Below, piece by piece: positions 18,334 to 28,100 of a DNA stretch of 64,000 bases (position 1 is its first letter; every line of letters begins with the position of its first letter). The notes under the pieces are model-generated. The model was not told the DNA's origin, ran no database searches, and saw only the letters and a list, made by a program, of their open reading frames with translations. A program made the position numbers and the translations under genes. This DNA comes from a virus: positions 34,029-98,028 of IMG/VR virus record IMGVR_UViG_3300034073_002131; one strand, written 5' to 3'.

Positions 18334-18929
18334 CTTGTTACCTCCTTAACTAGTACTAAGTTACCTGTTAAGAAAGGTACTACTTTACCCTGTGCATCAA
18401 ATAATTCTATAGAGTAAACTGCTGTTTCAAAACTAAAATTTTGAGTAACAATTGCAGGAATTGTAAGAGTTATAATTTTTAGTGTATTATCGAACGTAAA
18501 CTGTCCTGCTACACTAGTAGCTTCATATATTACTGTAGAACTCTCAACAGTTTCACGAATCTGCATTCTAGCATTATAGCCAGTAAACTCAACAGGTTGA
18601 TTATACTCTACCACACCACCACTAGTATACTGAGTGTAGTTTAAACTATTTACCTGATTTAGGGTAATTTCATTACCAGCAGTACCAGTAGCTATATAAT
18701 AGGCATCTTCGTTAGTAGTATTAATCTCTTTCATTCCTGCAGCCCCTACCACACGAAATCTCCAGCCTAGGGGGAGGCCGGAAGCTGTAGTTGTAGTTAT
18801 TACACAAGGAGCTGCTCGAGAAATCTGTGAAATGGGTGTATAAACTTTTGTTTGTGATTCCCATCTATAAGTTTCTTGAAAAGTTGCTCCCTGATATACT
18901 TTATAATTAATTTTAGCTGGTTGTTGCAT
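18330..18929 (-). CDS. Tail-tip / baseplate-type protein
   Basis: The 199-residue protein starts INYKVYQGATFQETYRWES and later has ARMQIRETVESS, TIPAIVTQNFSFETAVYSIE and LFDAQGKVVPFLTGNLVLVK. This layout, a beta-rich domain ending in a Val-rich strand, is widespread in phage structural regions beside fibre genes, where it is annotated as a baseplate or fibre-upper-part protein. It overlaps the upstream coiled-coil gene by 17 nt. Confidence 0.6.
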   Translation of the reverse strand: MQQPAKINYKVYQGATFQETYRWESQTKVYTPISQISRAAPCVITTTTASGLPLGWRFRVVGAAGMKEINTTNEDAYYIATGTAGNEITLNQVNSLNYTQYTSGGVVEYNQPVEFTGYNARMQIRETVESSTVIYEATSVAGQFTFDNTLKIITLTIPAIVTQNFSFETAVYSIELFDAQGKVVPFLTGNLVLVKEVTR

Positions 18930-19266
18930 CTACATATGCTCCTTGTTTTGCTAGTCGTTTAAATATACCGACTTCATTAGTTAGTGCAACTACCTCAACC
19001 TGTAAGCGTTGGTTTTCTAAGGTAAGCTTTTCTAACTCCTTGTTCAGGGCTATAATTTGCTCGTGTAGTCTACCAAGCTCTAGACTTAGTTTAGTATTCT
19101 GCTCACCCATTCGCTCCAGTTCTCGGTGCATAATTTGTATAATCCCCGACTCTGCTTGGGTTGCTTTCCAATTTTTTATTAGCTGCTGGATGCCAAAAAA
19201 TGCGGCTACAACGGCTATAGCAATAAGGCCCAAGACTTGAATGACTTGTTCTGATATTTCTAACAT
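18913..19266 (-). CDS. Membrane protein with C-terminal coiled coil
   Basis: The 117-residue protein has one transmembrane helix (residues about 8-28, VIQVLGLIAIAVVAAFFGIQ) and then a long heptad region (about 45-105; ELERMGEQNTKLSLELGRL and LEKLTLENQRLQVEVVAL) consistent with a leucine-zipper coiled coil. AAAGGG lies upstream of the ATG. It is first in the operon driven by the promoter at 19348-19376. A holin-like or virion-membrane role is possible but not shown. Confidence 0.65.
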   Translation of the reverse strand: MLEISEQVIQVLGLIAIAVVAAFFGIQQLIKNWKATQAESGIIQIMHRELERMGEQNTKLSLELGRLHEQIIALNKELEKLTLENQRLQVEVVALTNEVGIFKRLAKQGAYVDATTS

Positions 19267-19347
19267 TCTTTACCCTTTCTTTCCGTATAGTAGCCCAAAA
19301 GGTTTGGCTCCTTGAAAATTTTAGTTTTGAAACGGACATTTTCAACT

Positions 19348-19376
19348 ATTGTAACACAAGAGCATAAAGTTGTCAA
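19348..19376 (-). promoter_or_regulatory. Sigma70-like promoter of the tail fibre operon
   Basis: On the minus strand TTGACA (19376-19371) is separated by 17 nt from TACAAT (19353-19348). It lies between the terminator of the large tail-tip gene and the coiled-coil gene at 19266, so it starts a separate leftward transcript for the fibre genes. Confidence 0.75.
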
Positions 19377-19377
19377 T

Positions 19378-19416
19378 GTAAAAAAATACCCGACCAGTTT
19401 AAGGTCGGGTATTTTT
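19378..19416 (-). terminator. Rho-independent terminator after the 1060-residue tail-tip gene
   Basis: AAATACCCGACC (19384-19395) pairs perfectly with GGTCGGGTATTT (19403-19414); on the minus strand the hairpin is followed by a run of T. It ends the tape measure/tail-tip transcript just before the fibre-operon promoter. Confidence 0.85.
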
Positions 19417-19427
19417 ATTAGATTTAA

Positions 19428-22400
19428 TTACAGTAAACTTTCAAGCTCTATACTTACGGTTGCAAAAGCAGGATTATCTATACTTATACTATATGTTTTA
19501 TAAAATCCATATATAGTTAAATTTTGATATTTGCTTTCATCACTCCCTTGCCAAATAGCAGGCTTAGCTCTTAGTGAGTTTAAAATAGTTTTTACTCTAT
19601 TTACCTCAGTTATAGGAACTAATAATTGTAAAGTTACTTTATCAGTATAAGGTCGCGTAACAATACTTATATTTCCAAATTCATCTATTGTTTTAACACT
19701 ATAATCTACTATAGATAAATTTACTCCTTTTTGAACATCTCCTATACTAGCTTCTGGATATCCAAAAAAAGTATTTGGAATTTTTACAATATCTTTACCA
19801 ATAAGTCTTATGTGATATATTAGTTTTGAATATTTTGTATAACCTGTAGGTATATCTGTTAAATACGCCAATGATGAAGATAGTTTATTTGAATCTTCTA
19901 TATTTAAAGATACTTTTTTGTAATATATAGGATTTTTTATTACTAAAATATTTCTTATTGGAGCTATTACCTTATGGTTAATATCTACAATAATATCTTT
20001 AAAATAAGCATCTGCTCCAGCAAATTTATTATCTAATACTTCTACAGTTGCATAGGTTGAATAAATACTTTCTAATCTATAAATAAACGGTGTACTTGTA
20101 AAAGATCCTGATCTGTATCCAAAACCACAAATTAACCAATTATTTAAAAATGAATCATATGTAATACCTAATGGATAGCCACTATCTAATCCATTATATT
20201 GAGTATTAAATAATGTACTAGAAATATTTTCTATATATAAATCACTAGCTCCAGGAAATATACGGTATAGTCCATTTATTCCTGAAACTAACCATTGTGG
20301 ATTTTTAGTTGAATTATTAAATTTTACATCATATAAAGCATTATTTTCTGTTAAATTAGCTACAATAGTTATCCACCAAGTATCTAAATCATCCGTCCAA
20401 ATCATAGTTGGACCAGACTCTCCTCCTTGACCAACACAAACTAATACGCCTGTGCTTAAAACACCCTCACCCCAACTAAGTTGGGTAGCATAATAAGGAT
20501 TAGTTGTGCTTGGAAGAGTTCGTGAATTTTCCCAAGTATAAGTTATACCATCTATACTTGTTAAAATTTTTCCAGTATAGTCTATAGCTACAAATTTATT
20601 TATATTTCCTGAACAGTACTCTACACAATAAATTCCATTTATTCCACTGGGTAAATTAGCTGCCTGAAAACTAATACCATCGTCTAAACTATATAAAATT
20701 TTTCCGCTTACTGTGACTCCTTGGCCTTGAAAATTATTTGGTCCACAAATTACAAACATATTTTTTAAATATTTTGCGGAATATGCAAGAAAAGGAATAT
20801 TAGGAATAATAGAAGGCTTCCATTCTGTTATACTTAAAGTATTATTTCTATTGTAATATACTAGTGGTGGATTAAGTGTTGGCGACGGTATACTATTTAA
20901 ATTATAGCTTACAGGAGTAGCGATTATAGTTGTACCAGTATTAGGGTTTTGAGCAATTAAATTAAAATCATTATTTACTGGATAATTATTTCCGCGAACT
21001 TGTTCTCCGTATGGATCTTCTTGGCTGTACAATAATTTAATCTCTTGTATTTGAAAAGATAAATTACCATAATAATTTCTAGGATCTTTTGCTTTATAAA
21101 ATATTACTCGATAGTAATAATAAGAATATATATTATTTAAATCATATATTTCAGTACTTTGTAGTCTAGTATCAGGTAAGTTAATTCCTCTATGATCTAT
21201 TAAGGTCCATTCTTGTCCATTGTCACTACCATATAGTACATAAACTGTAGGGTCTCGCCCAGGCTCATCATTTCCTGTTACAAATTGTATTTTTTGTACA
21301 CAACGACGAGTAAACAACTGTATTTGAGCCCACATATAATTAGGACCTTCTGGGGGCATTGCATCCCACCATTTAGAAGCTAAATCATTGTCAAATGCTT
21401 TTGTTGCACCTTCATCACTATATGGAGTAGTAGGACTATTAGTAGTTACATTACTAATATCTCCATAAGGTATTTGAACGTATGTTTGATTTGGTAAATA
21501 TTGAATATCACTAGCAGGTTTAAATGGGTCAAAATAAGTCCAAAAATTTCTTAAATTTCTATAGGCATCTACGCTATCATAATAAAGCTTTATTTCATTA
21601 ACATCTATTTGACTATTATTTGATAATTTTGTACCAATAAATAGTAGCTTATAATATAAATAAGCATTATCATCTAATATAAATTCGTATAGATCGCTTT
21701 TTGTTAATCTACTATCTGTAAGTTGTAGGTTTGTAGTTTCATAAACCGCTGTCCAACTATTGTTAGCGCCGGTATTGCTGCCAAAAATTAATAATTGTAC
21801 TGGATCATAATTTATATTATCTCCAGTAGTTATTTCTAATCCTTGTATAGCTATAGGTCTATAGAGTTTAATAGTTACTTCTGTACTATCATTTAGTTTA
21901 GTCCCTCTCCATCCTCTATTTATATCCCCACTAAAGGCATTCCATAGCTCTTCGCCAGACCCGTAATAATTAGGAGTAGTAAAACTTTCTATATCTAAAT
22001 AAGGCACTATAGGTACTAAATTTCTTTTATAATCAATAGCTGTAGGATCTGCTGTTATTTCTAATTCAGCTGAAACTACGTTTTGTAAATCTGTCATAGC
22101 TAATGCTGGTATAGTGTCCTTTTCATTTAAAGGAACGGAAGCTTTCCAAGTATATTCATTAGCAAAAGAAAAACTAGTACTAGACTGGGAGTCGAACTGT
22201 CTGAAAAAATTAGAGTATCCTAAAAATTCCCATTTTGTTGAATTTTGAAGGTCTGCTATATTTAAGGTTTGCGAAATTAAACTTTTATATAATCTATTAT
22301 TATACTCAATAACTTCTCCTACATCATATGGACTTGAAACGCTTATTTCATGATCAAATCCACTTATTCCTAATAGCTTCCAGTAAGTTGGAAATTGGTC

Positions 22401-22610
22401 TGGAATTTTTCCAGTATTAGATGTATTTAAAGGACTTATTGATTGATACCATTTTCCTTGATAACTAACTATAGTACCAGGTGCAATACCATAATTAACT
22501 TGAGAACTCCATTCAGGATATTGACTTAATGTATAATCATTTATTATATTAGGAATATTTGAGTCTACTATATCCAATATAATAGAATTATCTGGGACAA
22601 ATACTTTCAT
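19428..22610 (-). CDS. Large tail-tip protein with two discoidin-like (F5/8 type C) domains
   Basis: The 1060-residue protein has two discoidin-like modules: about residues 205-350 (VTIKLYRPIAIQGLEITTGD, LLIFGSNTG, YYKLLFIGT, NEIKLYYD) and about 395-535 (KAFDNDLASKWWDA, IQFVTGND, YVLYGSDNGQEWTLIDHRG, QEIKLLYS). The middle has Trp/Asp-box-like segments (SLDDGISFQA, WTDDLDTWW) suggestive of a beta-propeller. The C-terminal 130 residues match the C-terminus of the next gene. Such domains bind glycans; the gene sits right after the tape measure where tail-tip proteins are encoded. Confidence 0.75.
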   Translation of the reverse strand: MKVFVPDNSIILDIVDSNIPNIINDYTLSQYPEWSSQVNYGIAPGTIVSYQGKWYQSISPLNTSNTGKIPDQFPTYWKLLGISGFDHEISVSSPYDVGEVIEYNNRLYKSLISQTLNIADLQNSTKWEFLGYSNFFRQFDSQSSTSFSFANEYTWKASVPLNEKDTIPALAMTDLQNVVSAELEITADPTAIDYKRNLVPIVPYLDIESFTTPNYYGSGEELWNAFSGDINRGWRGTKLNDSTEVTIKLYRPIAIQGLEITTGDNINYDPVQLLIFGSNTGANNSWTAVYETTNLQLTDSRLTKSDLYEFILDDNAYLYYKLLFIGTKLSNNSQIDVNEIKLYYDSVDAYRNLRNFWTYFDPFKPASDIQYLPNQTYVQIPYGDISNVTTNSPTTPYSDEGATKAFDNDLASKWWDAMPPEGPNYMWAQIQLFTRRCVQKIQFVTGNDEPGRDPTVYVLYGSDNGQEWTLIDHRGINLPDTRLQSTEIYDLNNIYSYYYYRVIFYKAKDPRNYYGNLSFQIQEIKLLYSQEDPYGEQVRGNNYPVNNDFNLIAQNPNTGTTIIATPVSYNLNSIPSPTLNPPLVYYNRNNTLSITEWKPSIIPNIPFLAYSAKYLKNMFVICGPNNFQGQGVTVSGKILYSLDDGISFQAANLPSGINGIYCVEYCSGNINKFVAIDYTGKILTSIDGITYTWENSRTLPSTTNPYYATQLSWGEGVLSTGVLVCVGQGGESGPTMIWTDDLDTWWITIVANLTENNALYDVKFNNSTKNPQWLVSGINGLYRIFPGASDLYIENISSTLFNTQYNGLDSGYPLGITYDSFLNNWLICGFGYRSGSFTSTPFIYRLESIYSTYATVEVLDNKFAGADAYFKDIIVDINHKVIAPIRNILVIKNPIYYKKVSLNIEDSNKLSSSLAYLTDIPTGYTKYSKLIYHIRLIGKDIVKIPNTFFGYPEASIGDVQKGVNLSIVDYSVKTIDEFGNISIVTRPYTDKVTLQLLVPITEVNRVKTILNSLRAKPAIWQGSDESKYQNLTIYGFYKTYSISIDNPAFATVSIELESLL

Positions 22611-22628
22611 AGTATAGTTACGCCTGGG

Positions 22629-25097
22629 TTAAAATTGTAATAGTCCTTCTACTGAAAAGGTACAAAATGCATATTCGGGATATTGTATATTAATATTAAA
22701 ATCTTTATAGTAACCTAGTGCAGTTAAAAATGTATAATTAAAATCAGTGGGTTTAGGTGCACCTATCCATAAACATGCAGTATTTCTAATACCTGTTAAT
22801 TTTTTATAAATATCAGGTATTTTTGTTTCTGGTATAATAATACTTACATCATACCTTTCACTAAATCCTCTTTCTATAAATGTAGTATTTCCAAATTCAT
22901 CAGTAGATTTTTTACTATAATCAATAATACTTAAAGTACTATTTAACTGAGTAACTCCAAGAGTTTCTTGCGTTCCTGCTATTAAATTTTTTATAACTGC
23001 TACATCTTCTGTATTTTCTAATACAAAATATAAATGTACTTTAGTTGTAGTAGTACCATCGGTTGAAAGCGCACTAGACGAAGCGGATTGAAGGTTTGTA
23101 TAGTCTACTGGTATTGATTGTAAATTATGCGGGTATTCAGCTTCTAAATATCCTATTTCTTTACTTAGAACACAAATTGTACCTGTAGTTTTAATTTGTG
23201 CCATTGAAACATCATAAGTACCAAAAAGACTTTCTTTAATAAGTGTATAAACTGGTGGACTAAATCCTATAGCGCTACCATTAAGTGTATCTCTATTAAA
23301 ATCCCATCCAAAGGAAAATGTTCCTGCTGTATTTTTAGTTTTTACAATACGCATATTTTGAACATTGAATTGCTGTGAAGATACAGAACTTAAAGGAGTT
23401 ATAAGTTTTAAAATAAGCCCCTCACCTTGACTATATTTTATATCTGCTATAGAATACTGCTCTGGAGGAGCTCCTGGTCCCACCTCTTGAAGATAAAAAT
23501 CTAGTGCAAGCTCTTGACTACTTAGGGGCGCTAATGCTTGAATTTCAGCTATAGTTTTATTTTTTGCACTAAGGAGATAATATAATTTATTCTGCGAACC
23601 AACTAATAGTTCGTTTGATTGTTTATTATAAAAGGTTGATAGTTTTATATCAGCATATCTAGGTATACTAAATTCTTTATCTGGTAAAAATACGTCACCT
23701 ACATAGTTATTAGACTTTGTAAATATCCAAGCATATCCTTCTGTACTTACGCCTTTATCTCCTACTATACATATATAATTATATATTGTAGAACCTATAG
23801 TAGTTTCATCTCCTACATAAGCAATTTGATGAAACTTATATCCAGCAGAAGACGAAAATGTTTCAAATATACATTGCCAACTAGCACCATCTACACTACT
23901 CCATATTTGATCTTCAGTTATAGCTATTATTCTATCATCTGTATCTATAATATCTATAAAACCTGTTTGCCTATAAACTCCGCCAGTATAAGCAATAGGG
24001 GTATAATCCACTGTTTGCGAATATATCCAATTAATTCCATCAAAGCTCTTTAATATAATAATTCTATCATTAGTAATATCTGATCCTAGTGCAAAGAAAC
24101 AATCAAATAAATTAGACCAATATATTTTATTTATTTTTATAGTATTATATTGAGAAACTTGAGCTATAGGCAACGAATTATCTAGTGTTCCTATTTGCCA
24201 AGGATATGTTACACTATTACTAGGAAGTTGTGGACCTACAAAATCTACTGGATATTGAATAGCAGATTTTGTAAATTCTTTATTAAGAGCTACATCTTTT
24301 ATATACTTTATAGTTAGCTGATTATTTGCAACTATATAACCCATAGCTACTAATATATCTAACTTTTCGCTATAAGCAAGTGCGGTCCATTTAGTATTTA
24401 AAGTTATAGGTCCCGGTATAGGGCCAAGGGGGGCCCCAACTGTAGCATCTACTAATTGGTCATTAAAAATAAAAAAGGCACCAGTTAATGGTTTTTCAGT
24501 AGAAAAAATATGACTAATATTTTCTAAACCTAAAAATCCTAGTTTTGAACAGTTTTTGGGCTTTATAAAAGTTATTTCAGCATTTTTAAAAAATCTTGTA
24601 TAGCCTAATTTTTGATTTTGTAAAAAACTATATTTGTTATTGTAATCTGCAAACTCCCAGTAGTTTTCCCAAGTACCTGCTCCTGGCTGTTTTCCAATAC
24701 TTGAAACTATAGCTCTAAATATTCTGCCTTCAAATGTTCTTAAATCATTAGTTTGAATTGATTCTGTATATTTAAAGTCTGTTGCAAAATTATTATTATT
24801 TGTTAAATTATCTATGAGCTTCCAATAAGTGTTTAAAGGTAGCTCAGTAGATTCGGAAGGAAACGTAGCACCAACCTGATTATTAGATCTTACACTTTTA
24901 TAAATTTTTAACTCATTAGATTCAGTAGTTCCCCACCCCTTTGTAATAATAGGAGCAAGGGAACTACTTTTAGGCCAGACAGTGCCATTAAAAATCTCAG
25001 AAATATCACTAGGAATATTACTTCTATAGGTATCCCAAATTTCACTGGTACTACCAGGACTTTGATAAGCTATTTGAATTGGTACAATTAAATCCAT
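22629..25097 (-). CDS. Large tail-tip protein, paralogous C-terminus to its neighbour
   Basis: The 822-residue protein contains propeller-like segments (ILKSFDGINWIYSQTV, WSSVDGASWQCIFETF) and a C-terminal region with SIIDYSKKSTDEFGNTTF, ERYDVSIIIPETKI and NIQYPEYAFCTFSVEGLLQF that matches the end of the 1060-residue neighbour. Located between the tape measure and fibre genes, it is expected to be part of the tail tip. No enzyme motif was seen. Confidence 0.7.
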   Translation of the reverse strand: MDLIVPIQIAYQSPGSTSEIWDTYRSNIPSDISEIFNGTVWPKSSSLAPIITKGWGTTESNELKIYKSVRSNNQVGATFPSESTELPLNTYWKLIDNLTNNNNFATDFKYTESIQTNDLRTFEGRIFRAIVSSIGKQPGAGTWENYWEFADYNNKYSFLQNQKLGYTRFFKNAEITFIKPKNCSKLGFLGLENISHIFSTEKPLTGAFFIFNDQLVDATVGAPLGPIPGPITLNTKWTALAYSEKLDILVAMGYIVANNQLTIKYIKDVALNKEFTKSAIQYPVDFVGPQLPSNSVTYPWQIGTLDNSLPIAQVSQYNTIKINKIYWSNLFDCFFALGSDITNDRIIILKSFDGINWIYSQTVDYTPIAYTGGVYRQTGFIDIIDTDDRIIAITEDQIWSSVDGASWQCIFETFSSSAGYKFHQIAYVGDETTIGSTIYNYICIVGDKGVSTEGYAWIFTKSNNYVGDVFLPDKEFSIPRYADIKLSTFYNKQSNELLVGSQNKLYYLLSAKNKTIAEIQALAPLSSQELALDFYLQEVGPGAPPEQYSIADIKYSQGEGLILKLITPLSSVSSQQFNVQNMRIVKTKNTAGTFSFGWDFNRDTLNGSAIGFSPPVYTLIKESLFGTYDVSMAQIKTTGTICVLSKEIGYLEAEYPHNLQSIPVDYTNLQSASSSALSTDGTTTTKVHLYFVLENTEDVAVIKNLIAGTQETLGVTQLNSTLSIIDYSKKSTDEFGNTTFIERGFSERYDVSIIIPETKIPDIYKKLTGIRNTACLWIGAPKPTDFNYTFLTALGYYKDFNINIQYPEYAFCTFSVEGLLQF

Positions 25098-25114
25098 AAT
25101 AATTATTGCCTATA

Positions 25115-28100
25115 TTAAGTAACTACTGTAACATCTACTGGTAAACTATCTTCAGATACTGAAATAGTAATACTATCTCCAGCTTGAGTTACTCGTTCTA
25201 AAATTCTGGTAGTTTTTCCAGTATTTGTAACTGTAGCACGTGTTTCTGCTCTTAGATATTCTACTTCTTTTCTGAGATTTTTTAACTCTAATATTAGCTC
25301 TCTATTAGATTGTAGTGCAAAATCATTCATTGGTGTAATATCTGCTGTAACACCAAGCCTGCCTGTACTAGTTCTAGATAGTGGCATTATGGCCTCTGGC
25401 CCAGCTTCGCCCATTATACCCATGTTAAATGCTGTAGCGCCATCAAAAACTCCGCCATTAGCAAATTTAAACACATTCATAGGTACACCTAATTTGGTAT
25501 AATCAACACTCATTATACCAGCACGATTTTTACTAACAGCATTAGGATATTTTTCAATAACTTCTTGAGCAAGTACACCACGCTTTGTACCAGCTCCATA
25601 CAGAGCATTATAAGGTGCTTTGTATTCAAAGTCATAAAGATTTAAGCCATTGGATAGTGTATCTACATAGCTAATATTTTGCTTGACTCTAGCATCGGAA
25701 AGTAATTTTTTTGCCCATCTAACCGGAGCAAAGACAATGTCTACTACAGTACTAATAACTTTACCGGCACCTTTAAATAAATTACTTAGGAAGTTTCCGC
25801 TGCCAGATACAGCAGCACCTGGACTAGCTTGAGCAGCTGTAGCTAAGTTACTCATACTAGTAGCTATAGAAGCTAAATAATTAATTTGAGTTACCTGATT
25901 ATTAGATACAGTTTCTAGTGCACTAACGGTTCCGCTTGTATTACCTGCTACCGCTAATAGAGTAGAATTATTTTGTTCGGAAATAATTTTTGCTAAACCT
26001 TCTGTTCCTGCTATAGTTGCTTCAGCTACAGTATTTCCTGCATCTGCTATTACTTGACCTACCGCATCAGTAATTGTATTTGTAGTTTCAATATTACTAC
26101 TTGTATTTTCAGTATTAGTACCTACAGTACCTGTTGCTTCGGAAAGTTTAAGTAACCAATCTCCAGCAGTCGTATTATCACTACTAGTTAATTTACTTGC
26201 TATAGCCCCGGTACCACTTAAACTATCTTTTGTAGTTGTATCTAGGGTAGCTAGTGCTTTATTAATTATGCCTTCTACACCTAGACCAGCTGCAGTAGTT
26301 GCGTCCAGAACTCCTAGTGCTTTATCAATTACACTGCCGGATCCTAGGCCTAGCTCTGTAGTTGTATTTAAGGTATTTAGGGTTGTATTTATAGGACTGT
26401 CTACACTTAAACTAGATTCAGTAGCTGTTGTTAGTTTATTGATGCCTTCTCTAACTGCACCACTTAGTCCAGTATTTGTAGATATTTCGCGTAGTATTGA
26501 TTTAATATCTTCAACTTGTACTTGTAGTTTATCTGCATCTGCTTTAGCTATTTTATACTCGCTTACTAGATCTCGCGTAGCTTGCTCTAGTGGCGCTGAA
26601 ATTTGAAGTGCAACACTAACTGCATCTTCAAACTCTTTCTTAGCAGTAGCCATACTTTCTACAGCTATAGTTAGTGGATCTTTTGTAGTTTCAGGAAACG
26701 CCTGATCAACTTTGCTAGCTTGTTGTTCAGTATAGTCTGCAACCTTAGTTAGAGAAGCTAAGACTTGACGACGTGAACTTTCAAATTGTTGATAGGTACT
26801 GCTTGAGTCTTTTAAGGACTCTAGTAGGCCGCTTGCAAGATTTTGTAGTCCGGCAATATCCTCTTCACTACCACCAAGAGCACGAGTTACACTTGCCTCA
26901 AACTCTCTACGTAGTAGACTAACGGAGCGAGTTCCTGTAGTGCCAACGCCACTTTGCTCAGCTACAAACTCGCGTAAGGAGCCACCTAGGTCACGCATAC
27001 GTTTTGCAGCTTCAATTGCAAAATTAGCAACTTCTTTTTGTGCTTGCAAGTACTTTTGCTGTGCACTAACTACTCTGTTTGTTGCTTCTGCTTGTATACC
27101 TTGTACACGTTGCTGTGCTTGTTGTAAGTTTGCTTCTGCTTTGGCTAAGTCTTCTACTGCATATAGTAAAACTTTTAGTACTCTATTAGTTTGATCTAAT
27201 GCTTCAATTTCTTGTAAGCGTAGTAGGTAGGTTTGTCCAAAAGCTTGATATAGCTGAGTGTTTAGTTGTTTAGTTTCATCCGCTATTTTCTTAGCCACTT
27301 CAGCAGCATCTTCAGCAGCTTGTTTAGCAGCTTCAGCTGCTTTTTCTGCTGCTGCTGTAGCCTCTTCTGCAGCCTTATCTGCTGCATCACTGATTTCCTT
27401 CATGCCATCGGCTAAGGATAACAAGCTAATAAAGGTCTCTCTACCCCGTTCACTAGTTAAATCTTGTGCACGAACTAGGCCAATATACTGGTCTTTAGTT
27501 ATATTAGCAGTATAACCTAGGCGCTCCAATTCTTGATTTACATTTCTGGTAATATTAGCTAAGCGTTGTTCGTCCGTTAGGAAGCTGCTAGCAAAGCTAC
27601 CAGTAATATCTAAGAAATTGTCTAAGCCACCAGCAAGTTCTGCTAAGCTATCAGTTATATCATATGTAGTATTTTTAATTAGTGTAGGATCAAAGCTCAT
27701 AAAAGGTTTAGTAGTATCTTCCCATAATACTCCTATTCTTACACCAAATTCTTTAAGAGTATTTTCTATGCCTTTAAAACCTAGATTTTGTAATTGTGCT
27801 TCTACTTTTTTATTAGTATCTATAACTCTGGTTACAGTCTCCAATAACCCTTCACCAAAGTTTTGTAGTCGTCTAAAACTACCAAATATAACTTCGGCAG
27901 CATCATCCATTACAGCACTAAATACTGCACTAAGCTCTTTGGTAAAGTCTTCGCCGGTTAAGCCGCGAAGGCTAGCCATTTCATCTACACGTATTTTTCC
28001 TAGTACTTGATCTACTACTGAGGCTGTTTGGCCTGCTTGCTCAGCAGTTGCTATAAGCACATCTCTGCCGTAATCAAATACACGACTAAATGTTTGTAGC

